A DNA stretch of 64,000 nt from Scatosoma sp045533485 (GCA_045533485.1 JAZSHX010000043.1:5859-69858); one strand, 5' to 3'; shown: positions 42,007-50,170, counted from the first letter of the stretch. Notes: generated by a model not told the origin, from the sequence alone. Numbers and translations are program-made.

Positions 42007-43041
42007 ATGAAAAAGTTGAAAATTTTGCCCGGGATCGGGCTGTCCTTAGCGATTGCTATTCTTGCGCTTTGGCTGGAAAGCTTGCTCCCGATACATATCA
42101 TCGGCGCGTCCGTTATCGCGATGTTTATCGGTATGGCGCTCAATTACTTATTGAGAAAGACGGATATTTTCAATTCGGGCGCGAAGTTTACGTCTAAGAA
42201 AATATTAAAATTCGCTATCATTTTGTTGGGGCTTTCGTTGAATATCAACACGATTTTTCAAGTGGGGAAAATGTCCCTGCTTGTGATGGTATTCACATTG
42301 CTCACTTGTTTTGGCGGCGGATATTTGATAGGCAGAGCGCTCAAGCTCAACTGGAAGCTGTCCAACCTTATTTCCGCAGGCACGGGGATTTGCGGCGGTT
42401 CGGCGATTGCGGCGATTGCGCCGACGATTGACGCGGATAATAACGACGTGGCGTACGCGATGTCAGCGACCTTTTTGTTTGACATGGCGATGATTTTGTT
42501 GTTCCCGATTATGGGCAGAGCGCTTGGTATGACGGACGTGGCGTTCGGGCTTTGGGCAGGCACGGCAGTCAACGACACTTCTTCGGTGGTAGCGACGGGC
42601 TACGCGTTTTCCGAAGCGGCAGGCGATTTTGCGACGATGGTGAAATTGACAAGAACGCTGTCGATTATCCCTACCGTGTTGGTGTTTGCGTTTATCAACT
42701 TGAATTTGAAGCGCAAGGAAGCAAGAGTAAACGGCTTGGACGAAAGCGCGTTCAAGGCGAATTTTAGCATTAAAAAGATTTTCCCTTGGTTCATCGTGGG
42801 GTTTGTGGCGATGTCGGTGGTGGCAAGCGTGTTTACTATCCCGTCGGCAGTGCTTGTACATACTAAATCGGCAAGTAAATTTTTGATGGTGTCCGCGCTT
42901 GCGGCAATCGGGCTCAACACGTCCTTTTCCAGCTTGAAAAAATCGGGCGTTCGGCCGATGGTGCACGGCTTTATCATTTCCGCGCTGGTCGTAATCGTTG
43001 CGCTGGTCGTGGAAATTGCGATGGGGCTGGTTACTTTTTAA
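42007..43041 (+). CDS. YeiH/UPF0324-family putative sulfate exporter
   Basis: A 344-residue polytopic membrane protein with about ten hydrophobic segments. Family signatures are IGLSLAIAILAL, FAIILLGLSLN, SAGTGICGGSAIAAIAP and AGTAVNDTSSVVATGYAFS. The start at 42007 is supported by GGGAG eight bases upstream. It is 23 bases after the GNAT-like gene. The family is described as putative sulfate exporters; direct evidence for substrate is thin. Confidence 0.88.
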   Translation: MKKLKILPGIGLSLAIAILALWLESLLPIHIIGASVIAMFIGMALNYLLRKTDIFNSGAKFTSKKILKFAIILLGLSLNINTIFQVGKMSLLVMVFTLLTCFGGGYLIGRALKLNWKLSNLISAGTGICGGSAIAAIAPTIDADNNDVAYAMSATFLFDMAMILLFPIMGRALGMTDVAFGLWAGTAVNDTSSVVATGYAFSEAAGDFATMVKLTRTLSIIPTVLVFAFINLNLKRKEARVNGLDESAFKANFSIKKIFPWFIVGFVAMSVVASVFTIPSAVLVHTKSASKFLMVSALAAIGLNTSFSSLKKSGVRPMVHGFIISALVVIVALVVEIAMGLVTF

Positions 43042-43086
43042 GGACGGATAGCCGTAAAAAATTTCAATAGGAAAAGGAACGTAGTT

Positions 43087-43647
43087 ATGAGAAAAAACTT
43101 GAAACCCAAAGCATATATTTATCCTTTGCCCGTGCTCATTGTCGGTACGTACGACGAAAACGGAACGCCCAACGCGATGAACGCCGCGTGGGGTACGGTT
43201 TGCGATACGGCACAGGTGTCTATTTGTCTTTCCGCAACGCATAAAACGGTGAAAAATCTTTTGAAAACCAAAGCGTTTACGGTGGCGATTGCCGATAGCA
43301 AAAACGTCATTCCTGCCGACTACGTTGGCGTAGTTTCTGGTAACCAGGTATGCGACAAACTCAAAAATACGGGCTGGACGATCGCAAAAAGCGCGTTTGT
43401 AAACGCGCCGATTTTTGAAGAGCTGCCGCTTGTTTTGGAGTGTAAGCTTGTAAGCTACGATGCGGAAAGCGAAATTTGCATAGGGGAAGTGGTAAACGTT
43501 TCCGTGGACGATAGCATTTTGGACGAAAATGGTAAAATTGATTTGACTAAATTTAAGCCGATTTGCTACGATACCGACGGACACGGCTATTACACGCTTG
43601 GCGAAAAAGTCGGTCAAGCTTTCTATGATGGTCTAAAACTCAAATAA
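43087..43647 (+). CDS. Flavin-reductase-like (FMN-binding split-barrel) protein
   Basis: A 186-residue protein of the flavin reductase family. PLPVLIVGTYDENGTPNAMNAAW starts the FMN-binding barrel, followed by VSICLSATHKTVKNLLKTKAFTV and GEVVNVSVDD. It would bind FMN and act as a reductase or store. It lies 45 bases after yeiH on the same strand with a GGAAC-type weak ribosome site. Confidence 0.85.
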   Translation: MRKNLKPKAYIYPLPVLIVGTYDENGTPNAMNAAWGTVCDTAQVSICLSATHKTVKNLLKTKAFTVAIADSKNVIPADYVGVVSGNQVCDKLKNTGWTIAKSAFVNAPIFEELPLVLECKLVSYDAESEICIGEVVNVSVDDSILDENGKIDLTKFKPICYDTDGHGYYTLGEKVGQAFYDGLKLK

Positions 43648-43684
43648 AAACGAACCGATAAATAAGAATTTGTAGGTGCGAATG

Positions 43685-44179
43685 ATGAAAACTTTGTATA
43701 TGATAGGTGGCACCATGGGAGTTGGAAAAACAACTGTGTGCCAACAGCTCAAACAGGATTTACCGAATAGCGTATTTCTTGACGGAGATTGGTGTTGGGA
43801 CGCAAGTCCGTTTCAAGTAACCGATGAAACAAAAGCAATGGTGACGAATAATATCTGTTACTTGCTCAATAATTTTTTGAAATGTTCTGCATACGAGAAT
43901 ATCATTTTTTGTTGGGTGATGCACGATCAGAGTATTATCAATTCCATACTTGAGGAGCTGGATACACAGAAATGTGATGTGAAATGTGTATCACTTGTAG
44001 CGGATGAAAAGACTTTGTGTGAAAGATTATCAATGGATGTAGAAAAAGGTATTCGTTCTAAAGATGTAATTGAGAGAAGCATAGCAAGAATGCCGATGTA
44101 TCAAGCACTCAATACTATTAAAATTGATACCAACGAAAAGACCGTGGCTGTGATTGCTAATGAGTTAAAACAGTTGTAA
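43685..44179 (+). CDS. P-loop nucleotide-kinase-like protein
   Basis: A 164-residue protein with Walker A GGTMGVGKTTV (residues 7-17) and a kinase-like layout: FLDGDWCWD after the first helix, a CWVMHD strand, and an RxxxR-type lid segment (CERLSMDVEKGIRS). ATGATG at 43682/43685 leaves the first residue uncertain. It resembles shikimate- or chloramphenicol-kinase-like small kinases; the substrate is unknown. The gene is markedly AT-richer than its neighbours, which suggests horizontal acquisition. Confidence 0.72.
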   Translation: MKTLYMIGGTMGVGKTTVCQQLKQDLPNSVFLDGDWCWDASPFQVTDETKAMVTNNICYLLNNFLKCSAYENIIFCWVMHDQSIINSILEELDTQKCDVKCVSLVADEKTLCERLSMDVEKGIRSKDVIERSIARMPMYQALNTIKIDTNEKTVAVIANELKQL

Positions 44180-44238
44180 TACTGTCAAATTTCAATTTGT
44201 AGAATTGTTGTGTTTTTAGTAAATATAGGAGAACGGAT

Positions 44239-44745
44239 ATGAAATTTTTAATTGTCGTGGATATGCAAGTGGATTTTATCACGGGCAGTTTGGGGAGCAA
44301 GCTTGCGCAGGCGATAGTGCCGAACGTTGTGGATAAGGTGAAAAATTACGACGGAACGGTGATTTTTACGCGCGATACGCATTTTGCTGATTATATGCAA
44401 ACGCAGGAAGGCGTAAAGTTGCCCGTGGCACATTGTATCAAAGGCACAAGCGGTTGGGAAATTTGCGACGAATTGAAGCCGTTTGTTAATAAGCTTGTGG
44501 ACAAAATCACCTTTGGGAGCGTGGATTTGCCCGAAATTATCAAAACGTACGGGGAAAAAATCGAAGAGATAGAGCTTTGCGGACTTTGCACGGATATTTG
44601 CGTCATTTCCAACGTGATGATTTTGAAAGCTGCTTTTCCCGAAACGATAATTAAGGTGGACGGCAGTTGCTGTGCCGGCGTGAGTGTTGAAAGCCATAAC
44701 ACGGCGTTGAACGCAATGAAAGCCGTACAAATCGAAATCGTTTAA
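44239..44745 (+). CDS. Isochorismatase/nicotinamidase-family hydrolase
   Basis: A 168-residue cysteine hydrolase. VVDMQVDFITGSLG provides the catalytic aspartate, the KITFGS lysine follows, and ELCGLCTDICVISN has the nucleophilic cysteine, giving the D-K-C triad. FTRDTH is the metal-binding segment typical of nicotinamidases. AGGAGAACGG precedes the ATG. It is the last backbone gene before the integration site. Confidence 0.88.
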   Translation: MKFLIVVDMQVDFITGSLGSKLAQAIVPNVVDKVKNYDGTVIFTRDTHFADYMQTQEGVKLPVAHCIKGTSGWEICDELKPFVNKLVDKITFGSVDLPEIIKTYGEKIEEIELCGLCTDICVISNVMILKAAFPETIIKVDGSCCAGVSVESHNTALNAMKAVQIEIV

Positions 44746-44754
44746 CGGGTTCTC

Positions 44755-44775
44755 CACCCACAAGTCCGTCCAAAT
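44755..44775 (+). repeat. 21-bp direct repeat, copy A
   Basis: It begins CACCCACAAGTCCGTCC and is repeated exactly at 44953-44973. Each copy precedes a terminator and a tRNA-Leu 3' fragment by about 70 bases, pointing to duplicated junctions. Confidence 0.7.
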
Positions 44776-44791
44776 ATACGAAAGACAACCA

Positions 44792-44823
44792 AAAACAGCC
44801 GTATCTTTTGATATGGCTGTTTT
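44792..44823 (-). terminator. Terminator beside the short tRNA-Leu fragment
   Basis: AAAACAGCCGTAT pairs with ATATGGCTGTTTT (one G-U). On the minus strand it lies directly after the CCA end of the tRNA fragment. Confidence 0.65.
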
Positions 44824-44843
44824 GGTGCTCGTGGCCGGACTTG
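44823..44843 (-). pseudogene. tRNA-Leu 3'-end fragment (21 bases)
   Basis: The minus strand carries the last 21 bases of tRNA-Leu (from the T arm to CCA), identical to the same bases of the longer fragment at 45026. What follows is not tRNA. Confidence 0.65.
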
Positions 44844-44952
44844 CGCTTTTGGCAGCGCGCCCCGACAAACGATTATCAATCGTTTGGTTTGCCGTTTTAC
44901 GCATTTGTAATCATACCGTGTGAGGCAAACAAATCGCTCTCGCGATTTTCTA

Positions 44953-44973
44953 CACCCACAAGTCCGTCCAAAT
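44953..44973 (+). repeat. 21-bp direct repeat, copy B
   Basis: An exact repeat of 44755-44775, 198 bases downstream; see copy A. Confidence 0.7.
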
Positions 44974-44987
44974 TACGGGAATCAATA

Positions 44988-45025
44988 CAAAACCCCAAAA
45001 CCTTGAAAAAGGCTTTGGGGTTTTG
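44988..45025 (-). terminator. Terminator beside the long tRNA-Leu fragment
   Basis: CAAAACCCCAAAACC pairs with GGCTTTGGGGTTTTG with one mismatch, flanking the CCA end of the tRNA fragment. It was probably the native tRNA-Leu terminator. Confidence 0.7.
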
Positions 45026-45085
45026 TGGTGCTCGTGGCCGGACTTGAACCGGCACGGTATCTCTACCGAGGGATTTTAAGGCTAA
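45026..45085 (-). pseudogene. tRNA-Leu(UAA) 3' half: left attachment site
   Basis: Read on the minus strand this is the anticodon loop CTTAAAAT (anticodon TAA), a long variable arm CGGTAGAGATACCG, the T arm GCCGGTTCAAGTCCGGC and CCA. The 5' half (D arm) is absent; unrelated AT-rich sequence begins at about 45086. A displaced 3' tRNA end is the classic footprint of tyrosine-integrase insertion. Confidence 0.8.
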
Positions 45086-45417
45086 TGCAGTGAAAATTCG
45101 GTAAAATTTCAAGTCGATGAAAAGTGCGAAAACGAGGCTTTTTTGCACGAAAACTATATAAAAATGCCTCAAAATACGATATCCGCGAAAAACCCGATTT
45201 TGCTACAAATTCACACTTTCCCCTAAATTCCCCATCAAAAATGTTATTTTTTAGTCTGAAATTTCCGTAAAAGTTGGAAAAAATGTAATTTTCCACACAA
45301 AAATGGTTGGAAAAAATTTAAAAATGGGGTGTATTTTGGTTGGAAAAAATTAAAAAGTAAAAATTGTACGAAGTGCATTGGAGATAAAAAATATTTTAGC
45401 CTTTATTAACAAAATAA
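45086..45417. other. Element left end, non-coding
   Basis: No gene was found. Bases 45086-45260 are similar to 63830-63990, including GAAAACTATAT and CACTTTCCCC, so this is the conserved element end. TGGTTGGAAAAAATT-type direct repeats occur at about 45302-45350. Confidence 0.6.
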
Positions 45418-45446
45418 TTGACAATAAAACATCTATGTGTTATAAT
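45418..45446 (+). promoter_or_regulatory. Promoter of the AbiE-like pair
   Basis: TTGACA (45418-45423), 17 bases, TATAAT (45441-45446). Confidence 0.85.
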
Positions 45447-45476
45447 AATAAAAATAATGTTAATATGAGGGGCTTT

Positions 45477-46427
45477 ATGCAGGAGTATCTTCGTTCTATA
45501 TTTGGATTTAATATAAAAATGCGAAAGATTGAAAATTTAAATAATCTTCCGCTTTATTTGGCGACCAATTATGAATATTATGATTACGAAATAGAAGGCA
45601 TTAGTTGTATTTTTGTTCGCCCTTTACATGCAACTTTTATCGAATGGAAAAAACAGCACGAGAGGATTAAGCTGCTATTTAATAAGAATGTTGTATTACA
45701 GTTAAAGTCTATTACGTCCTATCAAAGAAAAGTTTTAATTGAAAATAAGATTCCTTTTGTGATTGAGAACGTGCAAGTGTATCTTCCTTTTATGGCAATA
45801 GCATTGGTTGAAAAATTTGTCGATAAACAAGAGGTTGAAGTTTTTTCTCCTGTAACACAGCTTGTCTTTTTGTATCTTTTTTATAACAAAAAGAAATTGC
45901 TTGTTGCCGAGTTGGCGGAAATTTTGCAATACTCTATGATGTCTATATGTAGGGCATACAAAGAGTTGGTAAATAGCGGATTATTTGAATATGAAGTAGA
46001 CGTGCGAAATAAATATGTTCGTCCTTTATATGAAGGGGGCGAATTGTTGCGTGAGGCGGAACCATATTTAATAAATCCTATCATTAAAACATTGTACGTA
46101 AAAGATTCTATACAAGCAGAAAATTTGCTCAAATCTGGTTTATATGCCCTTTCCGAAAAGGGAATGTTAAATGTAAGCAAGAAAGAAATTTCTTTTGCGA
46201 CTAATAAGGTTAGAGGGTATTCTATTGAAGATAGGATAACGAAGGCGGAATATTTGCTTGGAACGGGTATTTGCTTGGAGCATTGGGCGTATAATCCTAA
46301 ATTACTTTCTAAAGACGATAAGGTAGATGATATATCTTTGATTTTATTGTTGAAAGATAATAAGGATGAGCGAGTGCAGTTGGCGTTGGATGAAATAAGG
46401 AGAAAATATCAATGGTTCGAGGAATAG
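45477..46427 (+). CDS. Winged-helix antitoxin-like protein (AbiEi type)
   Basis: A 316-residue protein. ATG 45477 is chosen because it lies downstream of the promoter with GAGGGG 6 bases ahead; earlier in-frame ATGs fall in or at the promoter. The middle contains a winged-helix (KKKLLVAELAEILQYSMMSICRAYKELVNSGLFE). It overlaps the following nucleotidyltransferase gene by 16 bases. That pairing is the layout of type IV AbiE systems, where the first gene autorepresses and neutralises the second. Sequence match to AbiEi itself is not certain. Confidence 0.6.
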   Translation: MQEYLRSIFGFNIKMRKIENLNNLPLYLATNYEYYDYEIEGISCIFVRPLHATFIEWKKQHERIKLLFNKNVVLQLKSITSYQRKVLIENKIPFVIENVQVYLPFMAIALVEKFVDKQEVEVFSPVTQLVFLYLFYNKKKLLVAELAEILQYSMMSICRAYKELVNSGLFEYEVDVRNKYVRPLYEGGELLREAEPYLINPIIKTLYVKDSIQAENLLKSGLYALSEKGMLNVSKKEISFATNKVRGYSIEDRITKAEYLLGTGICLEHWAYNPKLLSKDDKVDDISLILLLKDNKDERVQLALDEIRRKYQWFEE

Positions 46428-47167
46428 AAAAATTTCGTCAAGCATTTGCTGGCTTTGAGGGAAAATATAGTTTAATAGGCGGTGTTGCTTGCGGGTTATT
46501 GATGGATGAGGCGCAAATCGAATATCGCGAGACGAAAGATTTTGACGTGGTATTGATTATTGAGGCTATGGATGAGGCCTTTGGGAAAGCTCTTTGGGAT
46601 TTTATTAAGAAAGGCGATTATGAAATTCGTCAAAAGAGCAGTGGAGAGCCTGAGTTTTATCGCTTTAAAAACCCCAAAGATGTTTCCTATCCCGAAGAAA
46701 TTGAATTATTTTCGAGAAAGAGTGTAGGGTTGCATTATGAAGAAAAAGATAGATTAACGTCTATTCATATTTCGGATGAAATTTCAAGTTTATCTGCTAT
46801 TTTACTTGATGATACATATTATAATTTTTTACAAAGTGGCGTTCGTACAATAGGAGGGATTCAAGTATTATCGCAGTTGCATATTATTCCTTTTAAAGCA
46901 AAAGCCTGGTTGGATTTAAGTGGAAGGAAAGAAAAAGGCGAACAGGTGGATAGTAAAAATATATCCAAGCACAAAAACGATGTTTTCCGATTGCTTCAAC
47001 TTGTTCAAAACTCGGAGCGCGTTATGTTACCACAAGAAGTTAAAAATGATATGAAACGTTTTGTGGAATGTATGGAAAAGGAGTCTATTGATTTTAAGGC
47101 ATTGAAGGTAAGATATAAGAAAGACGTGGCTCTTGAATTATTGAAAGTCGTTTACGATTTACAGTAA
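46412..47167 (+). CDS. Nucleotidyltransferase toxin-like protein (AbiEii type)
   Basis: A 251-residue protein with a nucleotidyltransferase core: LIGGVACGLLMDE, then ETKDFDVVLII, giving the GG...DxD-type metal site. Later residues include the HIIPFKAKAWLDLSGRK segment common to AbiEii/NTase toxins, with lysines likely to contact nucleotides. It overlaps the winged-helix gene, so the two are translationally coupled. Role in abortive infection or element maintenance is inferred. Confidence 0.65.
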   Translation: MVRGIEKFRQAFAGFEGKYSLIGGVACGLLMDEAQIEYRETKDFDVVLIIEAMDEAFGKALWDFIKKGDYEIRQKSSGEPEFYRFKNPKDVSYPEEIELFSRKSVGLHYEEKDRLTSIHISDEISSLSAILLDDTYYNFLQSGVRTIGGIQVLSQLHIIPFKAKAWLDLSGRKEKGEQVDSKNISKHKNDVFRLLQLVQNSERVMLPQEVKNDMKRFVECMEKESIDFKALKVRYKKDVALELLKVVYDLQ

Positions 47168-47228
47168 ACTGATTGTTTGGCGATAATGGATTATAGTTAG
47201 CCTAATTTCAAACAGATTGAGGGAAGAA

Positions 47229-48011
47229 ATGAAATATTACGTGGTGGCGGATGTTCACGGTTTTTATACGGAACTGATAACCGCTTTAACTGAAAAAGGA
47301 TTCTTTGAAGACAAAGAACCGCACAAGTTAATTATTTGTGGGGACTTGTTTGATCGTGGCGCAGAGCCGAGAGAATTGCAAGATTTCATTTTGGATTTAA
47401 TGAAAAAGGATGAAGTTATTCTTATACGGGGAAACCATGAGGATTTAATGATTGAATTGGTTAAAAATATCCGCAAGTGGATGACGAATACCGTTTTATT
47501 TACCCATCATTGGAGCAATGGTACGGTCGATACGGTTTTGAAACTTACAGATATGCGTTTGCAAGAAGCGTGTAATAATCCAGAAGAATGCGCAAGAAAG
47601 ATGAAAAAAACGCCATTTTTTGAAAAAATTATTCCGGCTATGGTTGACTATTTCGAGACGGAACGGTATATATTTGTACATGGTTGGATTCCTTGTGATG
47701 CCTTGGGGTATGGCGGTAGAGTAGATACGTTTTACTATAAAGAAAATTGGCGTGACGTAGATACTACCGAGTGGAATTATGCTCGTTGGTATAACGGAAT
47801 GGAAGCTGCTCGTCAAGGCGTAATTGAACCCAATAAAACGATTGTGTGTGGGCATTGGCATTGTTCTTATGGTCACGCGAAAATCGAAGGAAGGGGCGAA
47901 GAACGCGGAGAAAACGCAGATTATTCGCCTTATTATGGAAAGGGTGTCATTGCAATAGATGGATGTACTGTAAAATCAGGTAAAGTAAATTGTATTGTAA
48001 TTGACGGTTAA
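47229..48011 (+). CDS. Metallophosphoesterase (PPP-like phosphatase)
   Basis: A 260-residue enzyme with every signature of the family: VADVHG, GDLFDRG, GNHEDL, VHGW and GHWHCSYGHA supply the two-metal site. It resembles Ser/Thr- or diadenosine-tetraphosphate phosphatases. ATG 47229 is preferred over the upstream TTG because AGGGAAG precedes it. It is co-directional with the AbiE-like pair, about 60 bases downstream. Confidence 0.88.
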   Translation: MKYYVVADVHGFYTELITALTEKGFFEDKEPHKLIICGDLFDRGAEPRELQDFILDLMKKDEVILIRGNHEDLMIELVKNIRKWMTNTVLFTHHWSNGTVDTVLKLTDMRLQEACNNPEECARKMKKTPFFEKIIPAMVDYFETERYIFVHGWIPCDALGYGGRVDTFYYKENWRDVDTTEWNYARWYNGMEAARQGVIEPNKTIVCGHWHCSYGHAKIEGRGEERGENADYSPYYGKGVIAIDGCTVKSGKVNCIVIDG

Positions 48012-48082
48012 TAATTAGTAAAAATACACTATATCAGTAAAAAAGAGGCTGTGACTAAATTATAGGCGCAACCTCTTTTGCG

Positions 48083-48325
48083 TTATAAATCGTATTCCGT
48101 TTCGGATTCTAATAACAGTAACAGGTCGGGCATTACATCCGACTTTTGTTTTTCTACGCAAAGCTCTTTCAAATCGTAAACACCCTCTTTATATACGCGA
48201 TAAAAGGCGTATTCTATCAATTTTGCGACGTCTTCGTCCTTCGTGGTAGTTTCATTGATACAATAAATTGCGGTCAAAATAGCGTGGATTTCGTCCGTAT
48301 GTCGCATGGTTCGTTTTTTATCCAT
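48083..48325 (-). CDS. Small protein of unknown function
   Basis: An 80-residue protein starting at 48325 (MDKKRTMRHTDEIH), with AAGGAG upstream. It is largely helical with acidic leucine-rich ends and no recognised domain. It lies on the opposite strand between the phosphatase and the sigma-like gene. Confidence 0.45.
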   Translation of the reverse strand: MDKKRTMRHTDEIHAILTAIYCINETTTKDEDVAKLIEYAFYRVYKEGVYDLKELCVEKQKSDVMPDLLLLLESETEYDL

Positions 48326-48387
48326 AATAAACTCCTTTTTGATGATATGATTTATTACAAGCATAGTACCCCTAATCATAAATGATA

Positions 48388-48407
48388 GGGGGCATGTATG
48401 CGTTGAA
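48388..48407 (+). repeat. Dispersed gene-boundary motif, copy 7
   Basis: GGGGGCATGTATGCGTTGAA abuts the stop codon of the minus-strand sigma-like gene, the same arrangement as copy 5. CCCCTAATCAT/ATGATAGGGG just upstream can form a hairpin. Confidence 0.5.
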
Positions 48408-49019
48408 TTAGAAAAATAACGCTTTATATTTTACCTGCGCACGTGTTCTTCTGCGCCATACGGTTATACGGTCAATATCAAGGAATTCAGCGATTTCGTT
48501 GCAAGTCATACCTGCCATATAGCAATCTAATACAGCGCGGTCACGAGGTTTGAGGTTAAGAAGTTCGATTTTGTTATCCACTTCCGTATAATCTTTTTCT
48601 TCGTAGTGGTCGATTTCTACAGATAATTTTTCCGTGTAATCGTTAATATCACGGCTTCTTGACATGTATCTACGCATTCTATCAATGGTACGACCAACTA
48701 ACAAATACGTAGCTTTCTTAATGGTAATTTCTTGACCGTTTTTAATCATATACACGTCGTTTAAGCTCTTACCTACAAATTCACATAAGAAGCAGATAGC
48801 AGTTTGTGCAAGGTCATAAGCATCCGAAAATACATGATAGGAATCATTACTACGATTCAAGTCTTTAACGAATCCAACGTAGAGCCGTTCCAAAGTTTGG
48901 CGAGCATAAGCGTAACGACCGCGCAGAGTTTTCAGGGCGATCATTTCGCCCATTTGTTGAACGTTCTCGAAAGAGATGATTTCCGATAATACGTTGTAAG
49001 GATTGTGAGATTTAAGCAT
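48408..49019 (-). CDS. Sigma-70-like factor, region-4 HTH
   Basis: A 203-residue protein. ATG 49019 (MLKSHNPYNV) follows GGAGGTAAACTC; longer starts lack a site. The C-terminus is a sigma region 4-like HTH (LKPRDRAVLDCYMAGMTCNEIAEFLDIDRITVWRRRTRAQ) and the central helices resemble region 2. Similar factors occur in clostridial mobile elements. No anti-sigma gene is seen. It may transcribe element genes. Confidence 0.65.
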   Translation of the reverse strand: MLKSHNPYNVLSEIISFENVQQMGEMIALKTLRGRYAYARQTLERLYVGFVKDLNRSNDSYHVFSDAYDLAQTAICFLCEFVGKSLNDVYMIKNGQEITIKKATYLLVGRTIDRMRRYMSRSRDINDYTEKLSVEIDHYEEKDYTEVDNKIELLNLKPRDRAVLDCYMAGMTCNEIAEFLDIDRITVWRRRTRAQVKYKALFF

Positions 49020-49082
49020 TGAGTTTACCTCCGATTTTATCTTTTGCCTTTTGGGCAGGGGCAAAGGAGCATAGGATAAAGA

Positions 49083-49104
49083 GGCATACCATGTACGAGT
49101 TGAA
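49083..49104 (+). repeat. Dispersed gene-boundary motif, copy 8
   Basis: CATACCATGTACGAGTTGAA, about 65 bases upstream of the sigma-like gene start, in non-coding DNA. Confidence 0.5.
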
Positions 49105-49334
49105 ATATTTCCGGAAGTCAACGAGAAACAAAAAAATTGTTGCTCGGGTAAAGCAACAATTGATAGAAAGGCAAGAATTTTTTTGCGTTTACTTTCGGGT
49201 TATCCTATGCTACCATAGCCACAACCGAAAGGTAAAATTGGAGATATTTATATATAAAAACTAACAGCTTTTTGCTGTCGATAATTCAAACAAAAACAAG
49301 AAAACGGAGATAACATCTTAATTTTTTTCAAAAC

Positions 49335-49356
49335 GGTATACCCATGTACGAGTTTA
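49335..49356 (+). repeat. Dispersed gene-boundary motif, copy 9 (partial)
   Basis: GGTATACCCATGTACGAGTT retains the CCATGTACGAGTT core but lacks the TGAA end. Confidence 0.4.
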
Positions 49357-49560
49357 TTCTTTCAAGGGGCTTATAAAGCATTATTGCAATCCATCGATTT
49401 CAGTTGATTACAATTTGTAAACAACTCGTTTCTCGTTAATATTTTCAGTGGCCTACAAATTGAAGACAACTGCATTTTACAATACGCGAATTAAGTTTGT
49501 TGCAGTATAGCATAGCTTCTCAAATAAGTCAAATCCTTTCGCTCACTACGCAGAATTTGA

Positions 49561-49587
49561 TACGCAGTAAACAAAGAAAAGGGAATT
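49561..49587 (+). repeat. 27-bp direct repeat, copy 1
   Basis: It starts TACGCAGTAAACAAAG and is repeated exactly at 52455-52481. The two copies enclose the HTH/ASCH-PIN-GNAT/ASCH module. Confidence 0.8.
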
Positions 49588-49665
49588 TGAAAAAAATACC
49601 GCATTTGACTCAATTCGAAGCCGAATTTTATTTTGATTTTTTATTTATAAAAATGAAATTTATTG

Positions 49666-49694
49666 TTGACAAAACATTCAAAATATGTTATAAT
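49666..49694 (+). promoter_or_regulatory. Promoter of the HTH-ASCH-PIN module
   Basis: TTGACA (49666-49671), 17 bases, TATAAT (49689-49694). ATGTTATA repeats directly and TGTTAT/ATAACA is inverted around the start, a possible operator for the HTH protein. Confidence 0.85.
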
Positions 49695-49744
49695 CATTCT
49701 ATGTTATAGAACACATAACAAATAAGCTGAAAGGAGGTTGTTTT

Positions 49745-50143
49745 ATGGCAAAGAAGAATTATACAATGCAAAACAAAACGAAAGCCAAGTTGGGACAACT
49801 AATTTCCATTTTGCGCCAAGAAAAAAAGATTAGTTTGCGGAACTTTGCGGATGCCATAGGGCTATCTCCTTCCAATCTATCGTATATAGAAAATGGGGCG
49901 AATATACCAACACCAGAAGTATATCAGCGAATTATAGCTGAATTAAAACCTGAAGCGAAAAATCATCAAAAAATGGATAAATTGTATACCGATTTACGAA
50001 ATCTACCGCCCCCCGATGTTTGCGAGATTATACTTCGCAATCCTGCGTTATGCGAGAAATTGCGTTTATTGGGCGATACTGAGCTTACGGTAAGTCACAT
50101 TAATGCGGTTGAGGGTTTATTTTCTTCGTTTAAAGGAAATTAA
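49745..50143 (+). CDS. XRE-family HTH regulator
   Basis: A 132-residue protein with an N-terminal HTH (LISILRQEKKISLRNFADAIGLSPSNLSYIENGANIPTPEVY) and a C-terminal helical half (LPPPDVCEIILRNPALCEKLRLLG). AAAGGAGG precedes the ATG. It opens the module with the ASCH-PIN-GNAT gene 27 bases later and probably autoregulates it. Confidence 0.85.
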   Translation: MAKKNYTMQNKTKAKLGQLISILRQEKKISLRNFADAIGLSPSNLSYIENGANIPTPEVYQRIIAELKPEAKNHQKMDKLYTDLRNLPPPDVCEIILRNPALCEKLRLLGDTELTVSHINAVEGLFSSFKGN

Positions 50144-50170
50144 CAGGAATATATACAAAAGAGGATAATG

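Larger units (their letters stand above)
49020..49665. other. Long non-coding stretch in the element
   Basis: No convincing gene in 640 bases. It holds motif copies 8 and 9, a hairpin AATTGTTGCT/AGCAACAATT (49135-49161) that has a T tract on the minus strand, a CAATTTGTA...TACAAATTG inverted pair (about 49410-49465), and copy 1 of the 27-bp repeat at 49561. The hairpin is a plausible minus-strand terminator or attenuator upstream of the sigma-like gene. Confidence 0.5.

Noticed and set aside
45086..45417. CRISPR-like repeats in the element ends
   Set aside because: TGGTTGGAAAAAATT repeats only twice, with no regular spacers or cas genes.
49497..49709. 70-codon frame before the HTH gene at 49745
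   Set aside because: It runs through the repeat and promoter, has no ribosome site and an unlikely protein.
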